Assembly (NCBI GenBank): GCA_934131695.1 | Contig: CAKOZV010000004.1 | Location: 1 to 64,000 of the forward strand | Reading direction: 5' to 3' | Source of the DNA: an uncultured Bacilli bacterium | GTDB lineage: Bacteria > Bacillota_I > Bacilli_A > RF39 > UBA660 | DNA: 64,000 bases | In this document: positions 27,159 to 35,089 of the stretch, one piece after another | Position numbering within the stretch: the stretch's first letter is position 1 | How the letters are laid out: each line of letters opens with the position of its first letter | The notes under the pieces: generated by a model | Seen by the model: only the letters and a program-made list of their open reading frames with translations | Databases searched by the model: none | What the model was told of the DNA's origin: nothing | Translations under genes and position numbers: made by a program

Positions 27159-28844
27159 ATGAATAAGTCAGATGAAACAAAGGTTATTGTTCTAGGTGGC
27201 TTAGGTGAAGTTGGACGCAATATGTACTGCGTTATGCATAAAGATGAAATTATTATTTTAGATGCTGGTGTTTCTTTTGCAGGAGATTTATTAGGAATAG
27301 ATTATGTATTACCAGACTATTCTTTTTTGAAACAAAACGAAGATAAAATTAAAGCTTTATTTATAACTCATGGTCATGAAGATCATATTGGAGCTATACC
27401 ATTCTTATTACAAATGGTAAATATACCTGCTATTTATGCACCAAATCAAGCAAAAGAATTAATAGATATGAAATTAAAAGATCGTAACATACGTTATGAT
27501 AATCTTTATGTTTATAATGATCAAACAATCGTTAAATTTAAATACTTTGAAATAGGTTTTATTAGAACAACCCACTCTATTCCAAATTCCCATGGTATAG
27601 TGGTAAAAACTCCTAATGGAACCATCGTAACAACCGGCGATTTTAAATTTGATCTTACACCTATCGGTCCTATGGCTGATCTTTATAAGATGGCTACTAT
27701 TGGTCATCAAGGGGTTGATTTATTGATAAGTGATTCTACTAATGCTTTAAATGAAGGAATGAGTATTAGTGAATCAAGAGTTGATGACACTTTAACTGAT
27801 ATATTTGATAAGTATAAGTATAATAGAATAATTATTGCTACTTTCGCTTCTAATATATATAGGTTAAAACATATCTTTGAATCTTGTTATAAACATAATC
27901 GAAAAATTTGTGTATTTGGAAGATCTATGGAAAATAATATTGATATTTCTATAAAAGGTGGATATATTGATCACAAAGAATTACTAATTCGTGCAGATGA
28001 AGCTAATAATTTAAAACCAGGAGAAGTAACCATTCTTTGTACCGGATCTCAAGGAGAACCACTAGCTGCTCTATCAAGAATTGCAGATGGAACTCATAAA
28101 CAAATTAAATTAAGACCAGATGATATTGTTATCTTCTCAAGTAGTGCAATCCCGGGAAATGCTTTAAGTATTTCTAAAACTATTAACAAATTATATCTAA
28201 AAGGTGTTAAAGTATTTACAAATATGACTATCAATAGTCTTCATACATCAGGTCATGCTAATCAAGAGGAATTAAAACTAATGATTAGATTATTAAACCC
28301 TAAGTATTTAATGCCATTCCATGGTGATTACCGTATGCTTAAAAGACATGCTGAACTTGGAGTAGACTGTGGTATTCCAAAAGAAAATACTTTTATCTTA
28401 AAAAATGGAGATAGTCTTATTCTAAATAAACATAAGATTACCAAAGGAGAAAGTTATCCTAATACTCCTATTTATGTAGATGGAGCAAGGGTTGGAGAAG
28501 TTGGAAGTGCTGTTATTCATGATCGTAAGATAATGGCTAATGATGGTATTTTAGTAGTAATTGTCAATATTGATTTTCAGGCTAAAAAACTATTAATTAA
28601 ACCAAATATTACGACAAGAGGATTTGTTCTTGTTAATGAAAATGAAGAACTTCTAAGAAAGATTGAAAATATGGCTGGCAATTTAATCACCAAGAAATTA
28701 AATGATTCTCATGTAAGCTTCAGTGATTTAAAAACAACTATTAGCCAAGATTTATCTAGCTATGTATATGAACTTACTGGAAGAAGACCACTTCTACTAC
28801 CTATAATTTTAGATGTAAAAAAAGAAGTCAAGGAAAAAATTTAA
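27159..28844 (+). CDS. rnj: Ribonuclease J
   Basis: A 561-residue metallo-beta-lactamase/beta-CASP RNase that acts as 5' exonuclease and endonuclease in mRNA turnover and rRNA maturation. GGLGEVGRNMYC opens the fold; the zinc motif is HGHEDH (71-76), followed by the second ligands in SHGIVVKT, TGDFKFD and DSTNA. The beta-CASP part contains ASNIYRLKHIF, and the C-terminal HTSGHANQEEL and PFHGDYR segments are typical. The start follows AAGGAG. It converges with rny, the other main Firmicute RNase, on a shared terminator whose left arm lies in its last codons. Confidence 0.94.
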   Translation: MNKSDETKVIVLGGLGEVGRNMYCVMHKDEIIILDAGVSFAGDLLGIDYVLPDYSFLKQNEDKIKALFITHGHEDHIGAIPFLLQMVNIPAIYAPNQAKELIDMKLKDRNIRYDNLYVYNDQTIVKFKYFEIGFIRTTHSIPNSHGIVVKTPNGTIVTTGDFKFDLTPIGPMADLYKMATIGHQGVDLLISDSTNALNEGMSISESRVDDTLTDIFDKYKYNRIIIATFASNIYRLKHIFESCYKHNRKICVFGRSMENNIDISIKGGYIDHKELLIRADEANNLKPGEVTILCTGSQGEPLAALSRIADGTHKQIKLRPDDIVIFSSSAIPGNALSISKTINKLYLKGVKVFTNMTINSLHTSGHANQEELKLMIRLLNPKYLMPFHGDYRMLKRHAELGVDCGIPKENTFILKNGDSLILNKHKITKGESYPNTPIYVDGARVGEVGSAVIHDRKIMANDGILVVIVNIDFQAKKLLIKPNITTRGFVLVNENEELLRKIENMAGNLITKKLNDSHVSFSDLKTTISQDLSSYVYELTGRRPLLLPIILDVKKEVKEKI

Positions 28845-28858
28845 TTCCTTGACTTTTA
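28825..28858. terminator. Bidirectional terminator between rnj and rny
   Basis: AAGTCAAGGAA (28825-28835) and TTCCTTGACTT (28845-28855) form a perfect 11-bp stem, with A residues to the left and T residues to the right. It includes the last codons of rnj and ends just before the rny stop. Confidence 0.85.
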
Positions 28859-30409
28859 TTTTGCTTCTTCTAAAGCTCTTGTCTCACGAACAACTGCTAT
28901 TTTAATAGTACCTGGATATTTTAGAGTTGTTTCAATCTTTTCTTTTATTTCTCTAGCAATACGATGAGCTTGTAAGTCATCAACTTTTTCAGGCTCAACT
29001 ATTACTCTTAATTCACGTCCTGCTTGCATAGCATAAGATTTAGAAACACCTTCTATATCTGAAGCTACTGCTTCTAGTTCTGTTAATCTTCTTATATAGT
29101 TTTCTAATGAGTCATTTCTAGCTCCTGGACGAGAGGCTGATAAAGCATCGGCTATCGCTACTAAATTAGCTATAACACTAGTTGAATCAGTATCTCCATG
29201 ATGAGAAGCAATAGCATTAATAACTACATCTCCTTCACCATATTTCTTAGCAAGATCAACACCAATACTTACATGACTTCCTTCAATTTCGTGGTCAACT
29301 GCTTTTCCTATATCATGTAAAAGTCCTGCTCTTTTAGCAAGATTAACATCTTCACCAATCTCAGCTGCCATAAGACCTGAAAGTTCAGCTACCTCTAAGG
29401 AATGACTTAAAGCATTTTGTCCATAACTAGTTCTAAAATGAAGTTTTCCTACTAATTCAATTAATTCAGGATTCATTTTAGTTATGCCAAGTTCAAACAA
29501 AGCCCCATTTCCATAGTCCATTATTTGTTCTTTCATTTCTTTAGCTACTTTGTCATATACTTCTTCTATTCTAGTAGGATGAACTCTTCCATCTTTTATT
29601 AAAGTTTCTAACATAACTCTAGCTATTTCTCTACGTAATGGATCAAAGCTTGATAATACTACTGCTTCTGGAGTATCATCGATAATTAAATCCACTCCTG
29701 TTACTGCTTCAATTGTTCTGATATTTCTACCTTCTCGACCAATTAGTCTTCCTTTCATATCTTCATTAGGTAATGATACAACTGTAACTGTTTGGTCACT
29801 TGCAATATCAGCAGCATATCTTTGCATAGAAGTAACTATTAATTCTTTTGCTTTCTTCTCAGCCGTAATTTTAGCTTCCATTTCCTTTTCATTTATATAG
29901 ACAGTAACTTCTCTTGCCATAGATTCTTTCACTTTTTGCATTACTACTTCTTTAGCTTTTTCCTTACTAAATCCAGATATTTTCTCTAATAAGTCTAATT
30001 GTTCTTTTTTTAAGTTCTCCACTTCAGCTTGTTCCTGTTGAATTTCTTTTTGTCTTTGGGTTAGTTTTTCTTCTCTCTCATCTAAAGTAGCTTCTCTTTT
30101 TTGACAAATCTCATCTCTTTTGTCCATGCTACTTTCACGTTTTTCTAAACGCAATTCGTTCTCTTTTAATTCTTGTTTTTTCTCTTTTATTTCTTTATCA
30201 ACTTCTTGTTTTAATTGATAATTTTTCTCTTTTGCTTCCATTATAGAATCACGTTTTAACTGATCAGCTTTTTTATTAGCTTCATCTAACATCTCTTCTA
30301 TTTTCTTTGATGCATTATTTCCTCTTAATGTATTAATTAACATGGTTAACCCAAAACCAATTACTAGTCCAACTAACAATAGTAAAGTGGAGAGTATAAG
30401 TTGATTCAT
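28856..30409 (-). CDS. rny: Ribonuclease Y
   Basis: A 517-residue membrane-bound endoribonuclease that starts decay of many mRNAs. N-terminal membrane helix (4-24), a long charged coiled coil (about 28-190), a KH RNA-binding domain with GRLIGREGRNIRTIE (about 225-285) and an HD domain with LLHDIGKAVDHE (about 365-375) for metal-dependent cleavage. The ATG at 30409 follows GTGGAGGTAAAA; a start four codons upstream is less likely. Length matches the family. It is downstream of recA on the minus strand with a 106-base gap. Confidence 0.95.
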   Translation of the reverse strand: MNQLILSTLLLLVGLVIGFGLTMLINTLRGNNASKKIEEMLDEANKKADQLKRDSIMEAKEKNYQLKQEVDKEIKEKKQELKENELRLEKRESSMDKRDEICQKREATLDEREEKLTQRQKEIQQEQAEVENLKKEQLDLLEKISGFSKEKAKEVVMQKVKESMAREVTVYINEKEMEAKITAEKKAKELIVTSMQRYAADIASDQTVTVVSLPNEDMKGRLIGREGRNIRTIEAVTGVDLIIDDTPEAVVLSSFDPLRREIARVMLETLIKDGRVHPTRIEEVYDKVAKEMKEQIMDYGNGALFELGITKMNPELIELVGKLHFRTSYGQNALSHSLEVAELSGLMAAEIGEDVNLAKRAGLLHDIGKAVDHEIEGSHVSIGVDLAKKYGEGDVVINAIASHHGDTDSTSVIANLVAIADALSASRPGARNDSLENYIRRLTELEAVASDIEGVSKSYAMQAGRELRVIVEPEKVDDLQAHRIAREIKEKIETTLKYPGTIKIAVVRETRALEEAK

Positions 30410-30515
30410 TTTTACCTCCACTAAGATTTATAATTTTTTCTTATAATCTAATTCTATTGTACGTTGCAATAAAATGAATGTCAAGAAAAGAAAATGTATT
30501 TATAATGAGTAAATA

Positions 30516-31547
30516 CTATTTCTTTTCCTTTTTTTCTTTATCTTTATTTAGGTTTATTCCATAAAAGTCTCTTACTTTAGTTTCTATTTCTTCTTTTAAT
30601 TCTTTATTATCTCTAAGAAGTAATTTAACATTTTCTTTACCCTGACCTAGCTTCTCTCCTTGATAAGAAAACCAAGCTCCTGCTTTATCTATAATACCAG
30701 CTTCTACCCCAAGGTCTACTAATTCTCCTTCTTTAGACACTCCTTCACCATACATTATTTCTACAGTAGCAGATTTAAATGGTGGAGCTACTTTATTTTT
30801 AACCACCTTAACAGTAGTTCTATTACCAACTATCTTATCGCCTATTTTAATTTGTTCATTACGTCTAATATCTAGTCTTATACTAGAGTAAAATTTTAAG
30901 GCACGACCACCTGGAGTAGTTTCAGGATTACCAAACATAACTCCTACTTTTTCTCTTAACTGATTAATAAAGATAGCTATAGTATTAGTCTTATTAATAG
31001 TACCTGATAATTTTCTTAAGGCCTGACTCATTAGTCTTGCTTGTAAACCAACATGTGAGTCTCCCATTTCTCCATCGATTTCTGCTTGTGGTACTAAAGC
31101 TGCTACTGAATCTATTACAATAATACTAATAGCTTCACTTCTAACTAAGGCTTCACATATTTCTAAAGCTTGTTCACCGGTATCTGGTTGTGATAATAAT
31201 AACTCGTTAGTATTAACACCAAGTCTTCTAGCATAATCAGGATCTAGAGCATGTTCTGCATCAATAAAAGCTGCTCTCCCCCCAGTTTTTTGTACTTCAG
31301 CAATAGCTTGCAAAGCAAATGTTGTCTTTCCACTAGACTCTGGTCCATATATTTCAATTATTCTTCCTTTAGGATATCCACCTACTCCTAATGCTATATC
31401 AAGTGATAAACATCCACTAGATACCACATCAATTTTCATATGAGAGTCCTCTCCAAGACACATAATAGAACCTTTTCCAAACTGTTTTTCAATATCAGCT
31501 AAAATTTGGTCTAAATCTTTATTATCTTTTTTTATTGTTTTGCTCAT
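30516..31547 (-). CDS. recA: Recombinase RecA
   Basis: A 343-residue recombinase that forms filaments on single-stranded DNA, performs strand exchange and triggers the SOS response. Walker [10 protein letters not shown] (about 69-77), [10 protein letters not shown] (Walker B), the L1/L2 loop regions with [19 protein letters not shown] and [20 protein letters not shown], and the [12 protein letters not shown] segment are intact. The ATG at 31547 follows GAGGAGGAAAATTT. The promoter is TTGACA-17-TAAAAT (31582-31610), with an SOS-type palindrome 10 bases upstream of it. Confidence 0.97.
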   Translation of the reverse strand: MSKTIKKDNKDLDQILADIEKQFGKGSIMCLGEDSHMKIDVVSSGCLSLDIALGVGGYPKGRIIEIYGPESSGKTTFALQAIAEVQKTGGRAAFIDAEHALDPDYARRLGVNTNELLLSQPDTGEQALEICEALVRSEAISIIVIDSVAALVPQAEIDGEMGDSHVGLQARLMSQALRKLSGTINKTNTIAIFINQLREKVGVMFGNPETTPGGRALKFYSSIRLDIRRNEQIKIGDKIVGNRTTVKVVKNKVAPPFKSATVEIMYGEGVSKEGELVDLGVEAGIIDKAGAWFSYQGEKLGQGKENVKLLLRDNKELKEEIETKVRDFYGINLNKDKEKKEKK

Positions 31548-31581
31548 AAATTTTCCTCCTCGTGCAAACATCTATATACCC

Positions 31582-31610
31582 ATTTTATAAGTAGAAATTT
31601 TAAATGTCAA
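31582..31610 (-). promoter_or_regulatory. recA promoter
   Basis: On the minus strand TTGACA (31605-31610), a 17-base spacer and TAAAAT (31582-31587). The start codon of recA is 35 bases downstream of the -10 box. Confidence 0.75.
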
Positions 31611-31620
31611 GATAAATTTT

Positions 31621-31634
31621 CGAACAATCGTTTG
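31621..31634. promoter_or_regulatory. SOS (LexA/DinR) box-like site upstream of recA
   Basis: CGAACAATCGTTTG fits the Gram-positive consensus CGAACRNRYGTTYG at all fixed positions and fails only one degenerate one (T where R is expected). It lies just upstream of the -35 box of recA, consistent with LexA control. No lexA gene is in the window. Confidence 0.7.
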
Positions 31635-31718
31635 TTATAATTTACCATTTTCAGACTAACTTTCACCCGAATTTATTATTTTTCCTAAAAAGAATTACTG
31701 AATTTAATAAATTCAAAC

Positions 31719-31746
31719 AAAAAAAGCCCGAAATTAGGCTTTTTCC
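31719..31746 (-). terminator. Terminator of the rodZ-like/pgsA transcript
   Basis: On the minus strand AAAAAGCC, an 8-to-9-base loop and GGCTTTTTTT form a classical terminator. The first arm is made of the last codons and stop of pgsA. Confidence 0.8.
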
Positions 31747-32336
31747 TTTGCTGGTAAAATTAAATTTTTATTAAGTTTATAATACTCACACATAGAAACA
31801 ACTGACATAATAGTAGCAAAATATAAGAAGAAATCACTAACTCTTATATTAATCATTTCAAATGGTAAGTTATAAAAGAAAGTCAATGTAACTCCTACCA
31901 TCATACTAGCAGTTTTAATCTTTCCACTAGAAATAGCTGCTACTACTTTTCCTTTTCTAGCTGCTTCCATTTTCATAGCATCAACAACAGTATCTCTAAA
32001 GATAATAATAACGGGAATAAGAGTTAAAATAAAACCTTTACTAGCAAGAATAATTAAAGCACTATTTACCAAAACTTTATCAGCAATAGCATCTAACATC
32101 TTTCCAAGATCAGTCACTTCATTATTCTTTCTAGCTAAATAACCATCTAGAAAATCAGTAACACTTGCTATTACAAATATTACTCCAGCAATTAAGTATT
32201 CTAACTTGACATAAACACCACCTACTAAAAAGCTAGGCATATTAATACCAACATCATAGAATGGAAATAGTAGCATAAAAATCATAACCATAGTCATAAA
32301 TATTCTAGCTACAGTTAACTTTGTTGGTGTATTCAT
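31734..32336 (-). CDS. pgsA: CDP-diacylglycerol-glycerol-3-phosphate 3-phosphatidyltransferase
   Basis: A 200-residue integral membrane enzyme that makes phosphatidylglycerol phosphate, the first step to phosphatidylglycerol. The CDP-alcohol phosphatidyltransferase motif is seen as TDFLDGYLARKNNEVTDLG followed by KMLDAIADK, with all Asp and Gly residues of the DGxxAR-x8-GxxxDxxxD pattern. About six membrane helices. The start follows AAAGGAAGTAGAAA. It overlaps the end of the rodZ-like gene by 32 bases, so the two are one operon, and it is followed by a terminator. Confidence 0.93.
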   Translation of the reverse strand: MNTPTKLTVARIFMTMVMIFMLLFPFYDVGINMPSFLVGGVYVKLEYLIAGVIFVIASVTDFLDGYLARKNNEVTDLGKMLDAIADKVLVNSALIILASKGFILTLIPVIIIFRDTVVDAMKMEAARKGKVVAAISSGKIKTASMMVGVTLTFFYNLPFEMINIRVSDFFLYFATIMSVVSMCEYYKLNKNLILPAKEKA

Positions 32337-32814
32337 ATTTTCTACTTCCTTTCAATTCACTATTAATAACAGGTTTCTTAGTTTTATCTTTAATTAATAA
32401 AATCGCAATCACAACAAAAAAGACAAAAATAATAATTCCTATTATTATAGGTAATTTCTTTTTCTTTCGTTTATATATTTTTGTATAAGGAGATGATATT
32501 TTCTTCTCTTTCTTTGCATCATCTTCTTCTTTTTTCTTTTTAGCTTCCATTATATCATCTAAAGAAATCTTAGAAGTATGTTCAAATAAAAAATCATTAA
32601 ACTCATCTTGGACCTTTACTTCATCAAGTCCTAAGTACTTAGCATATTCTTTTATTATTTTTTTTATATCATAGACATCTTTAAAGGCTTTAGTATTAGC
32701 ACTTTCTAAATTTTCAAGCAAATCAGTAGAAACATTTAAATCACTGGCTGCTTCTTCTAGACTAACACCATGTTTTATTCTAGTCTCCTTTAAGTATTCT
32801 CCTAATTCTTTCAT
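32305..32814 (-). CDS. RodZ-like helix-turn-helix membrane protein
   Basis: A 169-residue protein. N-terminal Cro/Xre-type HTH domain (MKELGEYLKETRIKHGVSLE and following, about 1-70), a lysine/glutamate-rich linker, a basic stretch KIYKRKKKKLP and one membrane helix (IIIGIIIFVFFVVIAILLI). This is the architecture of RodZ, which links MreB to the wall machinery, although the extracellular domain is only a short stub here. It starts at ATG 32814 after GAGGTTGATT, 25 bases downstream of rnpB, and precedes pgsA as often in Bacilli. Confidence 0.75.
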   Translation of the reverse strand: MKELGEYLKETRIKHGVSLEEAASDLNVSTDLLENLESANTKAFKDVYDIKKIIKEYAKYLGLDEVKVQDEFNDFLFEHTSKISLDDIMEAKKKKEEDDAKKEKKISSPYTKIYKRKKKKLPIIIGIIIFVFFVVIAILLIKDKTKKPVINSELKGSRKYEYTNKVNCS

Positions 32815-32838
32815 AATCAACCTCAGTTCCAACAAAAT

Positions 32839-33183
32839 AATAATACTTTATAAGCCATGTTTTGTACCTATTACTAGGTGGCAAGTATCTATCTACTATT
32901 ACTAGTCCTCCAATCCATTATCTTTCTTTCATGGAGACTCCCCTACCAAAATTTGGGTTTCTCGCTCGTGGGGTTTACCTCGTTTCACCCTTTCGTTTCC
33001 AAAAGTATCGTTTCTGTGGCACGTTATCACTTCATCATGGGATAATCCTTTAGATAAAGTTTTGCCGTTAGAATAAATCTACCTTAGGTTATTTTTTTCC
33101 TAAGCACGAACACTACTATCGTCACAGATAGTGCGAGCATGGACTTTCCTCTAGGTTACCCTAGCACTTGCCCAAGTATTATT
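32839..33183 (-). ncRNA. rnpB: RNase P RNA
   Basis: The catalytic RNA of RNase P, which trims tRNA 5' ends. The strand shows the conserved P4 region GAGGAAAGTCCATGCTCGC near the 5' end and the matching ACAAAACATGGCTTAT at the 3' end. The P1 stem is formed by AATAATACTT (33174-33183) and AAGTATTATT (32839-32848), 10 perfect pairs, which sets the ends. The 5' end overlaps the stop codon of gpsB. Its place next to gpsB is as in Bacillus subtilis. No separate promoter was identified. Confidence 0.95.
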
Positions 33184-33514
33184 CGCTGTCTTTACCAAAT
33201 ACTGCTTTTTCTAAATTGCTAAGTCTTCTTAAAATATCCAAATTAGTGATTTCCATTGTATCTGATTTAGAATTTTTTGCTATTTCAGCATCCATTGAAA
33301 CATTTCTTAATTCTTGTTTTAAAGACATAATTTCTTTTAATAATTCAGTTTTTTCCTTTTCCATACTTTCGATTATTTTATAAAACTGTTCATAATCAGA
33401 AATTATCATATCTAAGAATTCATCAACCTCTTTTAATCTGTATCCACGAGTATCAATCTTAAAATCTTTCTCTAAGATTTCTTGTGGTGTAAGTGTAATT
33501 TTGTTTTGATACAT
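33179..33514 (-). CDS. gpsB: Cell-division protein GpsB (DivIVA family)
   Basis: A 111-residue coiled-coil protein that guides penicillin-binding proteins between septum and side wall. The DivIVA-type N-terminal domain reads LTPQEILEKDFKIDTRGY with RLKEVDEFLDMI after it, then a coiled coil (about 45-75) and the GpsB-specific tail NLDILRRLSNLEKAVFG. The ATG at 33514 follows GGTGATAAAT; four codons upstream lack a site. Its stop lies within the 5' end of rnpB, so RNase P RNA and gpsB mRNA may come from one transcript. Confidence 0.93.
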   Translation of the reverse strand: MYQNKITLTPQEILEKDFKIDTRGYRLKEVDEFLDMIISDYEQFYKIIESMEKEKTELLKEIMSLKQELRNVSMDAEIAKNSKSDTMEITNLDILRRLSNLEKAVFGKDSE

Positions 33515-33557
33515 ATTTATCACCAATCCCTTTACATACTATATTCTAGCAGTAAAA

Positions 33558-33665
33558 CTACTTATTTGTCAATTGTTTCAACCTTATTAATACATCAATT
33601 TTTTTAGCAATAGAAATATTTTCAATCATAGAATTTAAACATACAATTACATCTTGACTTTTCAT
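33558..33665 (-). CDS. Short ORF (35 residues) upstream of gpsB
   Basis: ATG at 33665 is preceded by GAGGTGAGAGAG, a strong ribosome site. It encodes MKSQDVIVCLNSMIENIS followed by IAKKIDVLIRLKQLTNK, a soluble amphipathic peptide without signal or membrane segment. It ends 43 bases before gpsB and could be co-transcribed. I do not recognise it. It may be a real microprotein or a leader peptide; only the ribosome site and clean frame support it. Confidence 0.5.
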   Translation of the reverse strand: MKSQDVIVCLNSMIENISIAKKIDVLIRLKQLTNK

Positions 33666-33737
33666 CTCTCTCACCTCAATTTTATTCTACATATTTTTTA
33701 ATTATTAGACAACTAATTCGACAAAGCATTACTTTAT

Positions 33738-33766
33738 TTGACAAAGAAAAAAAATATATTTATAAT
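33738..33766 (+). promoter_or_regulatory. Promoter of the gene at 33794
   Basis: Perfect consensus TTGACA (33738-33743), 17 bases, TATAAT (33761-33766). This is the strongest promoter in the window by match and suggests high expression of the unknown gene behind it. Confidence 0.8.
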
Positions 33767-33793
33767 TGATATTACTTTGGGAGGTTTATGTAT

Positions 33794-34426
33794 ATGGAAA
33801 CGAAAAACATAATGATTCGTTTAGATAATTTTTTCAAGAAAGAAGAAAATAAAAAATTGTTTTCTATGCTAGGAAAAACACTAGCTGTTGAAGACGGCTG
33901 TATTACTATGCGAAATGGTAGAAAAAAGGAGCAAGTTGTTCTTTTACAAGATGATAAGAATAGAGTTCGTATTAAAGGAAAAGATACTGCCATTAGTCTA
34001 AGACAAAATGAATATGATTATGTAGTTGATCACATTCAAACCGGTGATATAGAAAAACAAGATATAAACTTTTCTATGCGAATGGTAAAAGATAAAAAAG
34101 GAAATTGTAAGTATCGTATTAGAACAATTGAAAATGGTGGTGAAGTTATCTGCTGGTTTGGTAATAAAGAAGTATCCATTGAATATTCAAAACTTGAAGA
34201 TAAAAAATATTTCTATAGAGGAAAAAGAGAAAATAATATCAAAACCAATGAAGAAAAAGCAGCTTGTTTTAATACTATGTTGAATTTAGAAACTAACTAT
34301 GCAACATTGACAGGAATTATTTCTACTAACATACCATTAGTTAAAGAAATGATTGACCACTGCAGCACCACAGCTAGAAAAAATAACGAAGTAAAAATAT
34401 ATCAAATTAAGAAAAAAAATAGGTAA
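33794..34426 (+). CDS. Hypothetical protein (210 residues) behind a consensus promoter
   Basis: I do not recognise this protein. It lacks signal peptide and membrane segments; it is rich in Lys, Asn and Asp with beta-type segments such as EQVVLLQDD, YRIRTIENGG and KEVSIEYSKL, and a C-terminal helical part with TLTGIISTNIPLVKEMI. Two ATGs lie close together; the second (33794) is 9 bases from GGGAGG and is preferred, the first only 3. Promoter match is perfect and a terminator follows, so it is a single-gene unit that is probably well expressed. Function unknown. Confidence 0.65.
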   Translation: METKNIMIRLDNFFKKEENKKLFSMLGKTLAVEDGCITMRNGRKKEQVVLLQDDKNRVRIKGKDTAISLRQNEYDYVVDHIQTGDIEKQDINFSMRMVKDKKGNCKYRIRTIENGGEVICWFGNKEVSIEYSKLEDKKYFYRGKRENNIKTNEEKAACFNTMLNLETNYATLTGIISTNIPLVKEMIDHCSTTARKNNEVKIYQIKKKNR

Positions 34427-34440
34427 ATCCTATTTTTTTA
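34416..34440 (+). terminator. Terminator of the 33794 gene
   Basis: AAAATAGG, a 5-base loop (TAAAT) and CCTATTTTTTT. It includes the last codons of the gene. Confidence 0.8.
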
Positions 34441-34498
34441 TATTTAAAAGATAGAAAAAGCATCTGAAATGATATATAATATATACTAGGTGAATGAA

Positions 34499-35089
34499 AT
34501 GAATTATCCCGGTGGAATAAAAAAGACAAATAACCATCTTATTAATTATAAAAATCGTGGAATGAATTTAGAAGATGACCTAAATCAATCAAACCACTAT
34601 TATAAGGAAAAGAATATAGCTTATATCTATAAAAAACCTACTCCAATAAAAGTTAGTAAAGTAGAATTTAAAGGAAAAAGTGCTATTATTAAAGAAGCTT
34701 TTTATATGGAACCTTCTACTACTGACTATAATGGTATTTATAAAGGCTATTACATTGACTTTGAAGCAAAGGAAACAAAGAATAAAACATCATTTCCTCT
34801 TGCTAATATTCATCTTCACCAACTTAAACATTTAGAAAATATTTCAAATGCTGGGGGAATTGGTTTTCTAATTGTCCGCTTTACAACTCTTTCGGAAACT
34901 TATATACTAATGAATGCTGATTTACAGAATTATATAAATAAAGAAGAAAGAAAATCTATACCACATGATTATTTTGTAAAGCAAGGATATCTTTTAAAAG
35001 AAGGCCTTCGGCCTAGAATAGATTATCTAAGTATTATAGATAATATTTTGGAGGTAAAAAATGAAAAAAAAGACAACACAAAAGTCTAA
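34499..35089 (+). CDS. recU: Holliday junction resolvase RecU
   Basis: A 196-residue resolvase that cuts four-way junctions in recombination and chromosome segregation. The sequence closely follows the family: NRGMNLEDDLNQSN, the PD-(D/E)XK core with TTDYNGIYKGYYIDFEAKETK and TSFPLANIHLHQ, and RIDYLSII near the end. The ATG at 34499 is 5 bases from AGGTGA and gives an N-terminus (MNYPGG) like that of Bacillus RecU; an upstream GTG is less likely. It overlaps the PBP gene by 29 bases, the classic recU-ponA operon. Confidence 0.95.
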   Translation: MNYPGGIKKTNNHLINYKNRGMNLEDDLNQSNHYYKEKNIAYIYKKPTPIKVSKVEFKGKSAIIKEAFYMEPSTTDYNGIYKGYYIDFEAKETKNKTSFPLANIHLHQLKHLENISNAGGIGFLIVRFTTLSETYILMNADLQNYINKEERKSIPHDYFVKQGYLLKEGLRPRIDYLSIIDNILEVKNEKKDNTKV

